Below, one piece after another: positions 1 to 12,357 of a stretch of 64,000 nt of DNA. The stretch is from Plasmodium brasilianum (Eukaryota > Apicomplexa > Aconoidasida > Haemosporida > Plasmodiidae). The stretch's first letter is position 1; each line of letters starts with the position of its first letter. The notes under the pieces are model-generated. The model saw nothing but the letters and a program-made list of their open reading frames with translations. It did no database searches and was not told the DNA's origin. The stretch is from positions 248,001-312,000 of the forward strand of contig NC_090125.1 of the NCBI RefSeq assembly GCF_023973825.1, given 5' to 3'. Made by a program: the position numbers and the translations under genes.

Positions 1-619
1 TATATATTTTATACACTTTTAAGTTGATATTATCTCTTAATATATTTTTAGATATTCGAAGTAGCACATATATATATATATTTACTTATACAATATTTTA
101 TTATTCTAAAAAATGTATATTCATTTTAATTCCTCTAATGATAATATGGACTTTTAGACACATATGCACATATATAAAATTTTATTATTAAGAAATAGGA
201 AAAAACAGAATTTATACATTTTATCTATTAATATGTGTTTACATTTAATACATTCATTTTATCAATTAATCATGCAAAAAATAAGAAAAAACATAGGGTA
301 TATTTATCTATAAATTTTCAATACAATATAAATTTAAATATTTTTGCAAAGTTCTTTGAGCGCCCAAATTAGGCAGAATAATAAAAAAATTTAATAGAAT
401 TAACTCTTCATGTATCTATGAAGATTTAGAAATTCGAAGTTCTTAAAAAATTACAAATAAACAATATTCAAGAAACATACTATTTTATTACGCATTCTCA
501 TATTCCTTTCTGAGCAACGCAATAAGAATAAATATTTGTTAAAAAGATTTTTATATTAAATATTCTTTATAAGATATTTATCATAAAACAATCTATAGAA
601 AAAAAAAAAGGTTATTTTA

Positions 620-623
<4 letters not shown>

Positions 624-651
<28 letters not shown>
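624..651. repeat. (TA)n microsatellite
   Basis: Uninterrupted alternating T/A run of about 28 bp in the noncoding DNA downstream of the fam-m pseudogene. The rest of 1-1171 is A+T-rich sequence in which I see no gene. Confidence 0.9.
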
Positions 652-1171
652 CAACGCGGAAAAACACTCTAATTTTATTTTATTACAAACAAATAAAAAA
701 AATTTATTTTCAAGTTATAAATAATAATACATTCTTTATTATGTTATCAAATAATCTCTTTACAATAGAATATGATCAAAAATAGAAAAATATCCTTTTT
801 AATTTATTTATAATGTATCACACTACAACTGTGATATGTAAAATGTGCTATTAAATATTATGTTCAACATGCAAATATTTATTTTTCTTAAAAATACATT
901 TAAAGACACAAATATATATTAAAACTTAATATATAACTAAATAAAAATATACATTAAAATAAAAATACAAAAACATTAAAACATAAAAATTCACCAAAAA
1001 ACAAAAAAAAATTATTTTTTTATTGATACGCATCAAAAGAACCATATATATGTATATGTACTTGTAAAATTTAAGAAATTACAGGAAAGTGTAAAAAAAA
1101 TATATATCTAAAGATATTACACATATTAATTCTTATTAAATAACTCCTTAACCAAATGAGAATATTACTTA

Positions 1172-2070
1172 TTATTCATTTAATTGGGCCCTCAATTTAA
1201 TTTTATTATATTTCTCCTTATTTGTAAGGTTCATATAAATCATTGCAACAATTAATATAACTATTGAAACCAAAATTATACCATATACTATTTAAAAAAA
1301 ATGATGTCAATGACCACATATCACAGAATTCAGTGCTTTCTCCAACCATTCTTCTAATATTATTGCATTATAAATTACTCCTTTTGGCTCTGGCAACAAC
1401 TTATAATATTGTAATACGGACAGTCCTATCCCCAACAATAAAGTAGTAAGAAATATATAAACAAGCTAATGATATTTTCTAAATTTTAGTTTTTTGAAAG
1501 CTATAATAGCAATAATCATGTTTTACTTAATATAATCGGCATGATCTATTTTTCTGATTCATTTTCTTTGAAACTGGAAATGCTTTCCATTAAAGAATCC
1601 ATTATTATAATCAATAACTTGTTTATAGTATTTCCTCTTTTTTAATGAATATAAATTAGAATTTTTGTTTTTTCTTTTGGCATCTTTTTCATCAGTATAT
1701 ATATCTTTTTGTATGCTTTCATCATTATTTGGCATTTCTTTTAACCATACGATACCTGAATTACTATTTTTTTACTTTTAGCTAATAATGTACAAGTTCT
1801 CTAATTTAATTTTCCATCAAAGTTGTATTTTTCATCAGCGTATTTTTTTAAATGTAACCTGAAAAAACTAAGCAAATTTTTGTTATTTAAAATATAAATA
1901 ATCTAACAGTAAAAACAGTATTAATAAAAATAAAACACGAAAGACATGAATATTATAAATATCCTTAAATAATTTTATGATACCACATCATTGTAAAAGA
2001 GATATATCCAACTTAAAAGGATAAAAGTAGAAATTTTAATAAATATCAGTGAAATAATTTTTTCTTCCAT
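1172..2070 (-). pseudogene. fam-m (fam-l/fam-m superfamily) exported protein pseudogene
   Basis: Exon 1 is intact and runs from ATG at 2070 down to 1987. It encodes a 28-residue hydrophobic signal (MEEKIISLIFIK..., ending SWIYLFYND) and is followed by a GTGGTA donor. The acceptor is at 1860-1859 and exon 2 starts at 1858. Exon 2 still shows the family order when frames are switched: DEKYNFDGK, a degraded RTCTLLAKSKK export-type motif, WLKEMPNND, then KQVIDYNNGFFNGKHFQFQ, which I recall as a fam-m hallmark, and a hydrophobic segment (LLLGIGLSVLQYY). A frameshift early in exon 2, another near the LLAKSKK segment and several in-frame stops break it. The probable original stop is TAA at 1174-1172. 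The family is thought to consist of exported two-membrane-span proteins of unknown function. Assignment to fam-m rather than fam-l rests on the YNNG..GKHF motif. Confidence 0.8.
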
Positions 2071-4140
2071 AATTTATATCTTTAGTTTAGTAATGTATTC
2101 ACTAAGAAAATAACTAAGAATAATATAATATAGCTCTAACGATAAAAAATGATGTATTTATTATAAAAAGCTTATTTATTAAAGCTTAATAAATACTTAA
2201 TACCATGCAAATATCTATAATGCATTTTACATCATCCATAAAGAAAATTACATTAAAATTCTATTTTATAGATTTATTCAACATTTCATTTTAAAAAAAA
2301 AATTACTTCATTAATGTAAATTGTTTGAATTCATTCATAATTATGCAAAACACAAAATACTACTTGATATGGTACAATAATCAAATAATTTTGTTATTAA
2401 TACTTTTCATTTTAAAATAAAATAAAAGAATATATATATAATTTCTTAATATTTGAAATATTTCAGATTTATAAATAATATACAACGTTCAGAATATATA
2501 TATAATGCTCTCCTATATATATTAGGATAATAATTAAAAATTATAAATATTCAATCTTATGCATAATTCTAATTTTATAAAAGTTATATTTTAGAAAAAT
2601 TTGTAATTATCATTAAAAAATATTAATTATTATTTCATAATGATAATGGTAATAATAAGTGAAATAATTGCATTTCGTACAAACATTTTTCTTGTATTAA
2701 TTAGAAGTATTTTAGTTAGTACATATTCGCGTATAACTCTTTACTGTCAATTACACCTATAAAAAATTGAATTTATAATGTACTACTAATAGTTTTTAAA
2801 AAAATGTAATTTTTAATTAGATCCGACAATTACATTCTTAATTTTGTATTATAATTTTTAATATAATTTTATTTTGTATCATAATTTTTGAAAATTATAA
2901 TATTTATTCAAATTTGATTCATATTTTTTGAAAATTACAATTTTAATTTAATTTTATATTGTATCATTATTTATAAATGAAAAATCTTCATATGTATCTA
3001 CTCTTTTTTTCTTTTCAGTTATATATATATAATTAGTACATATACTAACATATATAAAATAAAGGTTAACAGAAACATTAGTAAAAAATAATATATTCAG
3101 TTATAGTAATTTAGAAATATTTCAAATGAAATAAATTTACATATAAGAAAAATATATATAAGTTTTATTATGTACATAAGAAATAAATAATTATAACAAT
3201 ATAATTTAAGAATATATACGATTTAGTAATTATTCTGCTTTTTTTAATAAAGATTATAATATTTTTTTTTTATTCTCTTAACGCGTAGGTAGTTCAAGAG
3301 CATATATTAAAGATACAACGTATTCAACAAAAATAAGCACATAAATAATACTATATTAAAAACATTTTTACCTTAATAATTAGTTATTTCCCATTATTTC
3401 AATTCCTTGTGCAATATAACACGAAGAGTGATAACTGTGTAAATGTTATATCTCCCAAATAGTTGAAATTATATGAAACATAACGTTATATATTTGTTTC
3501 CTTAAAAAATTGCTTTCCTTCCAAAGATATAATCTAAATATTTAAAAAAATTAATTATCAATTAATATATGTATCCATAAATATTTTTTTTCCCTCAAAA
3601 TAATCTATCCCTTAATAACTTGTATCAATTAAATAATTAAAATTAGAATTAATGTAATATGTTTACTTTATCATAGAATAACATATGTTGTTGTAAATAC
3701 ATTTGAATTGTTATTTAATATTATATACCTGTTCATATTTTAAAATTAGTATAAATTAATACATTACTTGCTTATTTGCATGCAGAGTAAATACATAATA
3801 GTGGTTTTAAAAAGATTTTTTCGTAAACCTATAAAATACAGTTAAGACCAAAATATAAATAACATTATATTCATTTATTTATACTAATATATGTATTAAT
3901 AATTACAGAAATTAAACCATAAAATTTCAGTAATTTCTGTACTATTTAATGGAGTATATTATTCTAATTACATGAACTTATTATATTATTTTGTTTTATT
4001 ACAAATTTATTTTTTATTTTTCACTTTAAAATATATGGTAGTATAATTAATATTAAAAAAGTATATCCTAATAATTTTTCATATTTTAAACAAAGAAAAA
4101 AATTTATTTTCATAAATCAAAATACCTAAATATATATTTT
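2071..4140. other. Gene-free A+T-rich spacer
   Basis: No open frame with protein-like composition and no family motif on either strand. There are several imperfect A/T-rich direct repeats around 2830-2960 (variants of ATAATTTTTAAAATTA). This is presumed to be the 5' region of the fam-m relic on one side and of the STP1 relic on the other. Confidence 0.6.
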
Positions 4141-4149
4141 ATTAACTAA

Positions 4150-5220
4150 AATTCAGTACAACTGAAAATATTCCTATTGAAAAGTGGCAGTAGCCATATA
4201 CAGAAGTGTATATACATATAATAATTTATACAATTTTAAAATTACTCAAGCATATAATGTATAACACAAATATTTATTATTTAACCAATTTATTTATATA
4301 TTCAATATTAAATGTCACGAAGACATTTAATAGCATATACTTGCCAGAACCGTAAACACAATATATAATAATTTATATATTATTGGTGTTCATTGCTCCA
4401 CACGGTGTATTAAATATAAAAAAATATTAACAGTATAATTATAACATTTTAACGCCTTATATTAGAAATAAATAAAAAAAGTAACAAAATAAAAAAAAAA
4501 AGCTTTTATCACTACTAATAATTACTTTATCCGTAGTTTATATTTGTTTTGGATAATCAAAAGAATAAAAGCACTTATTTACATTGATACAAGTAATAAT
4601 CCATATATATATATGCCCCTGTATTAGGAAAAAAAAAAAAAAAAACACAATACATATTTAATCATATTTTTACACGATAATGTACATATTTTCTATTCGT
4701 TTTACTTATATATAATTTTTTATTGATAGCTATTTGGATTTTCATTTATAAAGGCAATATGCACTTTATAGAAAAATATATACAGTACTATGATTTAGTA
4801 TGAAATCATGATTATGATATATTTCCAGTTATAATATAGTTATTTAATGTAAAAAAATGATAAAAATTATATAAAATAAATATTGATATATTCAATCATT
4901 TTAAAGTTCTCAAGCAAATTCCCAGATAGTTGATAATTTTATAATTTCTTGTAATTAATATATATTAATTATAAATATAAAATTGATAAATAAACATAGG
5001 CAAAATCGAATTTTTCTTCCAGATGGATTTTTACAACGACATAGAGTAATAATATAGCGTCAGCGTGAGAGGTTCACGGTCCACGATAATATACTTTATT
5101 TTTTTTTTAATATACCTGTATTTATGAATAAATAATATATTTATTATAAAAAAAAGGAAATAATACTACCTACACAAAAATTAATTCTTAAATATTTCCT
5201 AATAATTCACTTAAATCTAG
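4150..5220 (+). repeat. 5' flank of STP1 relic, duplicated at 26.9-27.94 kb
   Basis: This stretch and 26900-27936 share the same order of short matches: an acatatccagaagt-like element (about 4194 and 26932), a poly(A) tract (about 4629 and 27359), a TATTTGA/TATTTGG element, a tactatgatttagtat-like element, a ttctca...gatagttgataatttt element, and a terminal ttaattcttaaata...aatctag before the coding exon. A candidate ATG with a short open stretch (5023 onward, MDFYNDIE then stops) could be a decayed first exon, but I cannot support it. Confidence 0.65.
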
Positions 5221-7880
5221 TACTTAAGGGAAGAACTCGAGGGATTGTACAGCTTGGCTTTGTCAAATAAATTGGAAGTTCATAGAAGTTATATTATAAG
5301 TAAAACTCTTGCCTTAAAAAGAAAACATATTAAAAAGAATACAATTAGGAAGGAATACATAGAACTAGTTGGTTACCTAATCAGACAAAAAGATTTAATT
5401 CCAAATAGTTTATCGAATAAACTTCGGGAAGGAGTACTTGAAACAGTATCCAGTAGGAACTTTGGATCGAGTACTAATTATGGAATATGCTCATTTATTT
5501 TAAAGGAGGAAGATAAAAAACTTTTAAAGTTGTTCCCTCAAACAGAAGATTTCTGTATAGAAAAAATTAAATGGCTTAAAACTCTTGAAAACCATAAAAT
5601 AGGGAATAATAATTTATAAAATTTTAAGCGTGATAGTAAATGTGTCAAGAAATTAAAAGAATATAATTACTGGAATAATCAAGAAAATGATGTTTTTTTA
5701 AAAAATAGAATCTCGGGAACATCTCATAAAGAACCACTAAAAATCCATTTTCCAAAAGACATAAATCGCGATGTGTTCAGAGTTAACCCATTTCATATAC
5801 TCGAACTTGTAGACTTATATGAACTTTCAGATGGTTCATATACATATGAAACAGAAGAAAATATAGTAATAGAACAAACGCAAAATGCACAACCTTCCCC
5901 TCTTGAATACACAGATGAAGCTACATTAAAAGAGACACTTTCATCTTTAGAACAGTCACAATCTAAAACATTAACACTATCTAGAGCTTTTCTAGATGAA
6001 ATTTCAATAAATGTATCTGAATTTTTATTCTTTGCACAACAAGTGATATCGCAAGTTCTTAAAATTTTGGATACTACTAAAGGAACAGTAAAAACCATAC
6101 ATGAAAAAATAACTTCGGGTGATACATAGAAAACTGATTCGACATCTCAAAGTGTACTCATTCGTATCCCAAGTTCTTTAGGCCCAACATCATTCTATAC
6201 AATTGCAGATACCACTAATGCTCCTTGCTTTACTATTTTCGAAATAACTCTACTAAATAATAAACATATTTAAAACGTATTTAAAATTCCAGAAAGAAAT
6301 ATATCTACCATATGCGTATCATTTTTTTTAATAATTTTTCAATTCGTTATTCTCTTTGCTTTTTTTATTAAAGTAATATAAAATTTAAGCGTGAAATATA
6401 TGATAAACATATCATTACTGTAATAATATTTCTTAAAAATCTCATTTTAACATATTGCAGGACGCTTTAATAAGGTTGTTTAAAAAAGAAAAAAAAGATA
6501 AAAAGTAAAATTACTAAGAATAGTAACACCTTCATTGCTGGTAAAAAGAACAAGTATTTAACACATGAACATGTTGAATATCCATTATATAATGATGAAG
6601 AAATCATAAAAAAATTAAAATAAACGAACATTACACGAACAAAAACTCAAAAATATCAAAGAGAAAAAAGGACAGAACAAAAAGCATTATAGAAATACAT
6701 GTGGAAGTACTCGACGAATGCAGAACTGAAAAATGGAAATACATAAAAGGAGAATATTTAGCAATATGTATAGAAGAGTTTACAAATGATAAATATAAAA
6801 CACATTTAAAAGTAACAGAAGATCAATAGATAATAGTAAATAATAAAAGAATGGATGATGTTAAACTACAAAAATCGTTATTGAATAAATGAATAGAAAG
6901 ACATAGAATACTTTCAGAAAAATTGAAAAATGAAGACTGGTTTATCAATTTGAAAAACGAATGTAAAAAGGAACGATCATAAATAGCTGAAATTGAAAAA
7001 TTAAAAAATAAATCTTCTAATGAAAATGAAAAAGTTCCATTGTTAAAAAAAGAAAAATATCTATCGAAAGAGTGGTTATCAATAAAAGGAATAATTAATG
7101 AACATTATTTCGAACAGAACTTGTTTAATGGATTGACAAAAAAATTTCAGAATATCTTATAAAAGTTCGAAATTGAAGAAACTGTAAATGATGTACCATT
7201 AATAAATATGAAGTAAATGGAGCACGAAGAATATTATCAAGAATTATATAAATATGTAAAAAAAGTAGTACTAGAAAAACTTTGTACACTTGTATTTATA
7301 ACGACACTGAAAAAATGGAAAAAATAAAAGTATTTATATAATAGAGAGTCATCTTTTGATAGCTCCATAAATTAATAGATTAAAGAACTGAATTTAGGGT
7401 GAAATTCAGAAATTCCAAAAAACGTAACTGATGTTAACGAAGATATTTTGGTAAATAAAGAAAATATAGGGTATATAGAGGAAGCCAACTTTAAGAGCAA
7501 GATAGATGACTGCATAAAAGAATAAAATACAAATGTAAATTTCACAGTTAATGATGAGAAATTAGAAAAAACCGTTGAAGTAGTAAGAAAACATATTTTA
7601 TAAGTTCAAAGTCATATGTCAAAAATATATTCGGACGATATTTAAGTGAAAACATATGTTCTAAGTGAAAAATATTTTTAAAATATCATTATGTTGTAAG
7701 AGAATAAAGAAAAAGAACGTACATAAATGAAAAATATAATAGAAACAGGCAAATGCCATATGTAAAAATTAATATACATATTTTATAACGATATTCATAA
7801 CATGCATAATTTTTTTTATTTCTGTAAGAATATCTAGAAAAAATTTTCATTAATCTTCAAATCAATAAAAGTAGGAATTT
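5221..7880 (+). pseudogene. STP1/SURFIN-like variant surface protein pseudogene (copy 1)
   Basis: The ectodomain exon runs from an acceptor-like TAG at 5218-5220 to a GTAATA donor at 6373, in one frame, with three stops at 5617 (TAA), 6127 (TAG) and 6271 (TAA). It has the cysteine pattern of the STP1/SURFIN N-terminal domain (NYGICSF, EDFCIEK, then SKCVKKLKEYNYW). A Ser/Thr/Gln-rich region follows, and then a membrane segment (about 6310-6372: ICVSFFLIIFQFVILFAFF). The intron is 6373-6460 (acceptor CATATTGCAG), followed by a basic stretch (RLFKKEKK). The long cytoplasmic region keeps family signatures: IIEIHVEVLDEC, EWLSIKGIINEHYFE, YYQELYKYVKK. It is broken by frameshifts and many stops. No valid start was found. 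STP1-like proteins are thought to be surface or exported variant antigens. Copy 2 lies at 27937-30660. Confidence 0.82.
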
Positions 7881-10800
7881 GTTAATGCACATATAAAAAA
7901 AAAATTAATTCTTTATTATTAATTATTAGAATATGAATTTTCGTAATTCTAAGCAATATTTTTTTGATTGAATCCATAATAACTAATATATTCAGCGAAA
8001 TTACAAGGTATGTTAAATTTATAACTAATGATTTTAAATGCATATTAATTTCTTATATATATATATAGATATATATAGATTTGATTAATACACAATAATT
8101 AAGACCAGATTTCCATAATAATAATATTAAATAGAAGATTAGTAACCCACGAAATTTTTTGGTTTAATTATATGTATATAATTTGTTAATCCTTTTTATG
8201 TTTTTCGTAAATATTTAATTTGCTTATTCTTTCTTTATGTAATCTATCAATAAAATTTTAATACTATTAAAACATTATATTTTTCTTTAAGAGAAATTTA
8301 TTTTTAGTATGGTTTATAATAGGAATATTTTTAGTGCACGTAGAAAAAAAATTTTATTACATTCTTAATTTATTTTTCTTTCACATTATGCTACATAGTT
8401 ACATGCAGTAAATATCACTTTTTTATATGTATATTATAATATAATATAAAATTTTATGAATTTATTTTTAATTGAAAATGTTATTAAATAAATATATTTT
8501 TTTTCTGTTTAATAAAATGTAAGGCTTAATATATATAATAAATAATTTTATTTTCTAAATTTATAATACACTTAATAACATTATATTTTATTCTTTATTT
8601 TATAGTGGTTAGATTTGTAAAAATTTATATGTATATATATGTATTATCCAAAAATGTCTTTTGTTTTGTATATCAAAGATATACAGTTTCTTATATCTAT
8701 TTATGACACCTAAAGTGAATGTTTAAAATATATTTGACTATTTGGAAAATATAATTATTGTTATTATATTAAATGTAAAAGATAATTATAAAACGGGAAT
8801 TTGATTTAATATGTATAGTTAAATACTTATTAATATATATATAATATTCTTTTTATTCTTAAAGTAAGACAACAAAAAATTAGAAAACTTATTCATATAT
8901 ACTATATATTATTATTTTATTGCAATAAATAATAAATGCTGAAAAAATATTTAAGGATAAAATAATAAAATATAATTATATTAAAATTACTTATTTTTTC
9001 TCCTCGAAAAAATGTTACAAAAACTTTAGAATATATCACTTTTTTTCGTTTGCTTAGTTTTATTATGTTTTATGTAATATAAATATATAGCATTAAAAAA
9101 CGAATTCTCTTAAATTACTTTTTATATTTAGATATTTTTATTACATAAAAAATTAAAGAAAATTTATATATAATTTTTCAGAAATTTTTAAAAAACTAAT
9201 TTTAGTACACATTGATATATGGAATTTATAATCAAAAAGTAAAGCATAACGTTGCTGTTGCTTCAATTTGATTTTTGCATTTGTTTTATTTATGTAATAA
9301 ATTATACCTTTTTTTTTTCATATACATTCATATTCTAAAAATTACTTTAATTCAAAAAAATCGGTAATTTCATTTTACGTATAATATATTTCTAATATAT
9401 ATAGCTCGTTCAATTATTATGAAGATTATTTATATTAGTTATATTTGATAATTAATACAAGTTATTGGAAATGTACATAATGACAGTGGTCAAGAAATAA
9501 ATACAGGTTATTATATATTTTTTCATATAGTAAATTTCACTGCATTCTTATTAGATTATTGTAAATATATAATATTAAACTTTATGAATACATGCAACTC
9601 ATGATACATAAGTAATGATATTTAAAATACAAATTATTAATACTTATACATATTATGTTTTTTTTTTTAAAAGAATTTCTACTCATAAATTTTTATCAAA
9701 TTCTTGTTTATTTGAATATATATAAACTTCTTTATTAACATTATGTTAAAAATGTATTATAAATAAAAATGACCTTCAATTTAAAACACTCTCTTTTAAA
9801 TTTATTATATTATTTCATGTTATATAAACGTAATTTATGAATAGAGAAAAACTTCAAAGCTATAATTCATCGTCCTTAACGCTTTTTTATGTAATACACA
9901 CGTTAAGAGCTTATGTATTTAAATCACATTACAAACTAACGCTCTTTTTTTATGATATTCTTGGAATTTAATGTAAAAGACGCCATTAAATATTGCAATT
10001 CCATACATAAAAATATAAATATATAAATATATTTTAAATAGTTAACAATATATCGTTATAAAATTTAACAAAAAATTGTTTTTACATAATAAACAATATT
10101 ACAGTTTTTAAAAAACAAAATTCTTTTACTAACTGGCATGTGTATATATTAATAAATGAAGATGTTAATTAATAATAGTTATTTATTATTTATTATAAAC
10201 ATAACTATCGTAAAGAAGAGATTTCATCATGTTCGTTATAGATTATAACACAACGAACAACTATTTAATAAACGTTATATATATTTATATTATATCAATA
10301 AATATCATTAAATCATAATGTATTAATGTAATATGAAAAAATATGAATAATATTTTAATGTATTACTGTAAAAATAAACTACGCAATTATACGTACCAAT
10401 TTTTTATTCCTAGTAATGTAGATTTATTCTTTTTAGTTATCACTTTGTTTATTTATAAAATTTATATGAGCAAAGCCGCTTTTATCGCCCATTAAATGCG
10501 TTTTTCATTATTCTATAATGTAAATCAAGTAATAATAGCTGCATAAAAAATAAATAATATTTAAATTGATTTTGTATACATAATACATGATAACATTTTT
10601 AACATAAATAAATTTATTATTTATTATTTTTTATTAACTTTTTTTTTTTTCTCAAAAGTTTTAAAAAAAAATTTTCACTTGTTCAAATCCTTATTTTTAT
10701 TATTATTTCAAATATTATATTAAAAAGTTTTTTTAATTAATATTAAAACCACTAAATTACTAGGAAAAATAAATAAAGTTATGTTTTATTTTTTTTTTAA

Positions 10801-11536
10801 AAATAAAAATATTATTTATCTTATAAATTACAACAATAAAATAAAACAAAAATAATATATATTTCATTATTAACAGAAAGCTCAATATTTATTAAAAAAA
10901 TATATAATTATTTTCAAATTGTATAAAACATATATTCATTAAGTAAATTCTATTAAATTATATTTATTATATATAAATATCGTTTCTATAATCGTTATGT
11001 TTCTTGCAAATTATTTAAAAAAAAAATTTCATATATAATACTTTAGACAACCTTAATATATATTTCATTATTTTTATTAAATACAGAAATTTAAAGTGAT
11101 ATATATCCTAAAGCAAAAGTACATATATTATGTCTGATAATTTTATTATACTTTATATATTTTAATAAACAAAATAACGAAGCACTTTATAAATATACTT
11201 ACGTAATATATTAACAAATTTTTATGAAATAAATTATTCATGCATTTCCATAGTTGCAATTACATAATAATGTGTTTTATAATGCTTTTTCAGGACTTAC
11301 TCTATTTATATTATTTTAGTTAATATTTTTGCATAGAAAAATTACTATAATGTTTTTATTTAATATACATTTTCTCGTATTACATTTGAAAATATTATGT
11401 AATTATTATATTTAAAAGTAATAATTTTAATGTTTTAAAGTATCAGAAAGCAATAAATAAAAAATATAATAAATCTTCTATTTAATATTTTCTAAAAAAT
11501 TATATTCCGAAAATTCAATTATAACACAATTTTTGG
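7881..11536. other. Noncoding stretch between STP1 relic 1 and gene A
   Basis: I see no gene. From about 9850 the sequence aligns by eye with the regions upstream of genes B and C. For example, the ttttacataataaacaatattacagtttttaaaaa context near 10080 corresponds to sequences near 32020 and 38515. The part just before gene A (agaaaaattactataatg near 11337) recurs near 33634 and, more loosely, near 40076. This is presumed to be the 5' region of gene A. Confidence 0.6.
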
Positions 11537-11553
11537 TATCTATAAATAAATTC
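11537..11553 (+). promoter_or_regulatory. Conserved leader element 3 nt before gene A start
   Basis: TATCTATAAATAAATTC is identical to 40274-40290 before gene C, also 3 nt from the ATG. It matches ATCTATAATTAAATTC at 33842-33857 before gene B closely. It probably marks a conserved 5'-UTR. It could be plain homology without function. Confidence 0.4.
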
Positions 11554-11556
11554 TAA

Positions 11557-12357
11557 ATGATGACACTTACAAATAAATTAACTTTTTTTTTTTTAATTTT
11601 TTCATTTTCCCTATTAATATGGATGTTCCAGAATGTCTATGAGGTATAATTATTATTACATTTAATAATTTCCATACATTCTTTGTAATCGCGTATATTC
11701 ATTTTAAAACTAATAAATTATTCATATGAAATGAAGATTTTTTTATAAATATTAAATATTCACTGAAATTTTTAGACAAAAATCTCTAGAAAATCATGGA
11801 ATAAGAAAAAATATATAAATAATACCTTAGGTGTAAAGGTAAGCAGATTATTATGTATACAAAAAAAGTATTATCAAGCTGGTACAAAGAAACGTCTTAA
11901 TTCAAAAAATAGTTGCTTTAACGATATTAAAAATTGTGATCCTTCCGATTATGTGGCTATGATTTTAAATTCTTATGATCCATCAGTATCCAATGAAAAA
12001 CTTGTTAAAGTATATGAAGAATTAAAAGAAAATTCCATGAAAAATGAAGGATATATACCAAGAGCAAAAGAAATAGCAAAATTTATAACAACTCTTTTAT
12101 ATTATTTAGGAATAAAATATAAAAAGAAACTAAATAAAAAGTCGTCACATCCTAAACAAGAAAAATACGAACGACTTTTTCAGATTATATCTAGCCCCAA
12201 AACTAAAAACTTGCTTAGGCTTACTATTCCAAGTTTAGCAGAAACAAAATATATATTTTCATATAGCCCACACCTAAATCCTTCCTTAGATGAAGTAATT
12301 TTTTTTGAATTATTATCACAAGCAAACTCTGTTTATGCTTCACATAATAAAAATTGA
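11557..12357 (+). CDS. Plasmodium exported protein, unknown function (gene A)
   Basis: Two exons, 11557-11643 and 11776-12357 (222 aa). The intron 11644-11775 is GTATAA...TTTTAG, phase 0. Start ATG 11557; the next codon is also ATG. Exon 1 is a hydrophobic signal ending SFSLLIWMFQNVYE, nearly the same as exon 1 of genes B and C. Exon 2 opens TKISRKSWNKKKY and reaches S-R-L-L-C-I-Q at residues 52-58, a relaxed PEXEL-like site (R53, L55). After that it is basic and soluble-looking: an amphipathic stretch near residues 118-130 (AKEIAKFITTLLYYL), Lys-rich KYKKKLNKKSS, and a tail ending VYASHNKN. Unlike B-D it lacks the two C-terminal membrane segments, although its DNA flanks match theirs. No stop or frameshift is visible. 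It is likely exported to the host cell; function is unknown and I do not recognise the C-terminal half. Confidence 0.75.

Noticed and set aside
1264..1446. Plus-strand 60-codon frame
   Set aside because: Antisense of the fam-m pseudogene C-terminal region.
5023..5100. ATG and short open stretch as first exon of STP1 relic 1
   Set aside because: Two stops after eight codons, and no equivalent in the matching flank of copy 2 that I could align with confidence.
5793..6098. Minus-strand 101-codon frame
   Set aside because: Antisense of the STP1 relic 1 ectodomain, which carries the family motifs.
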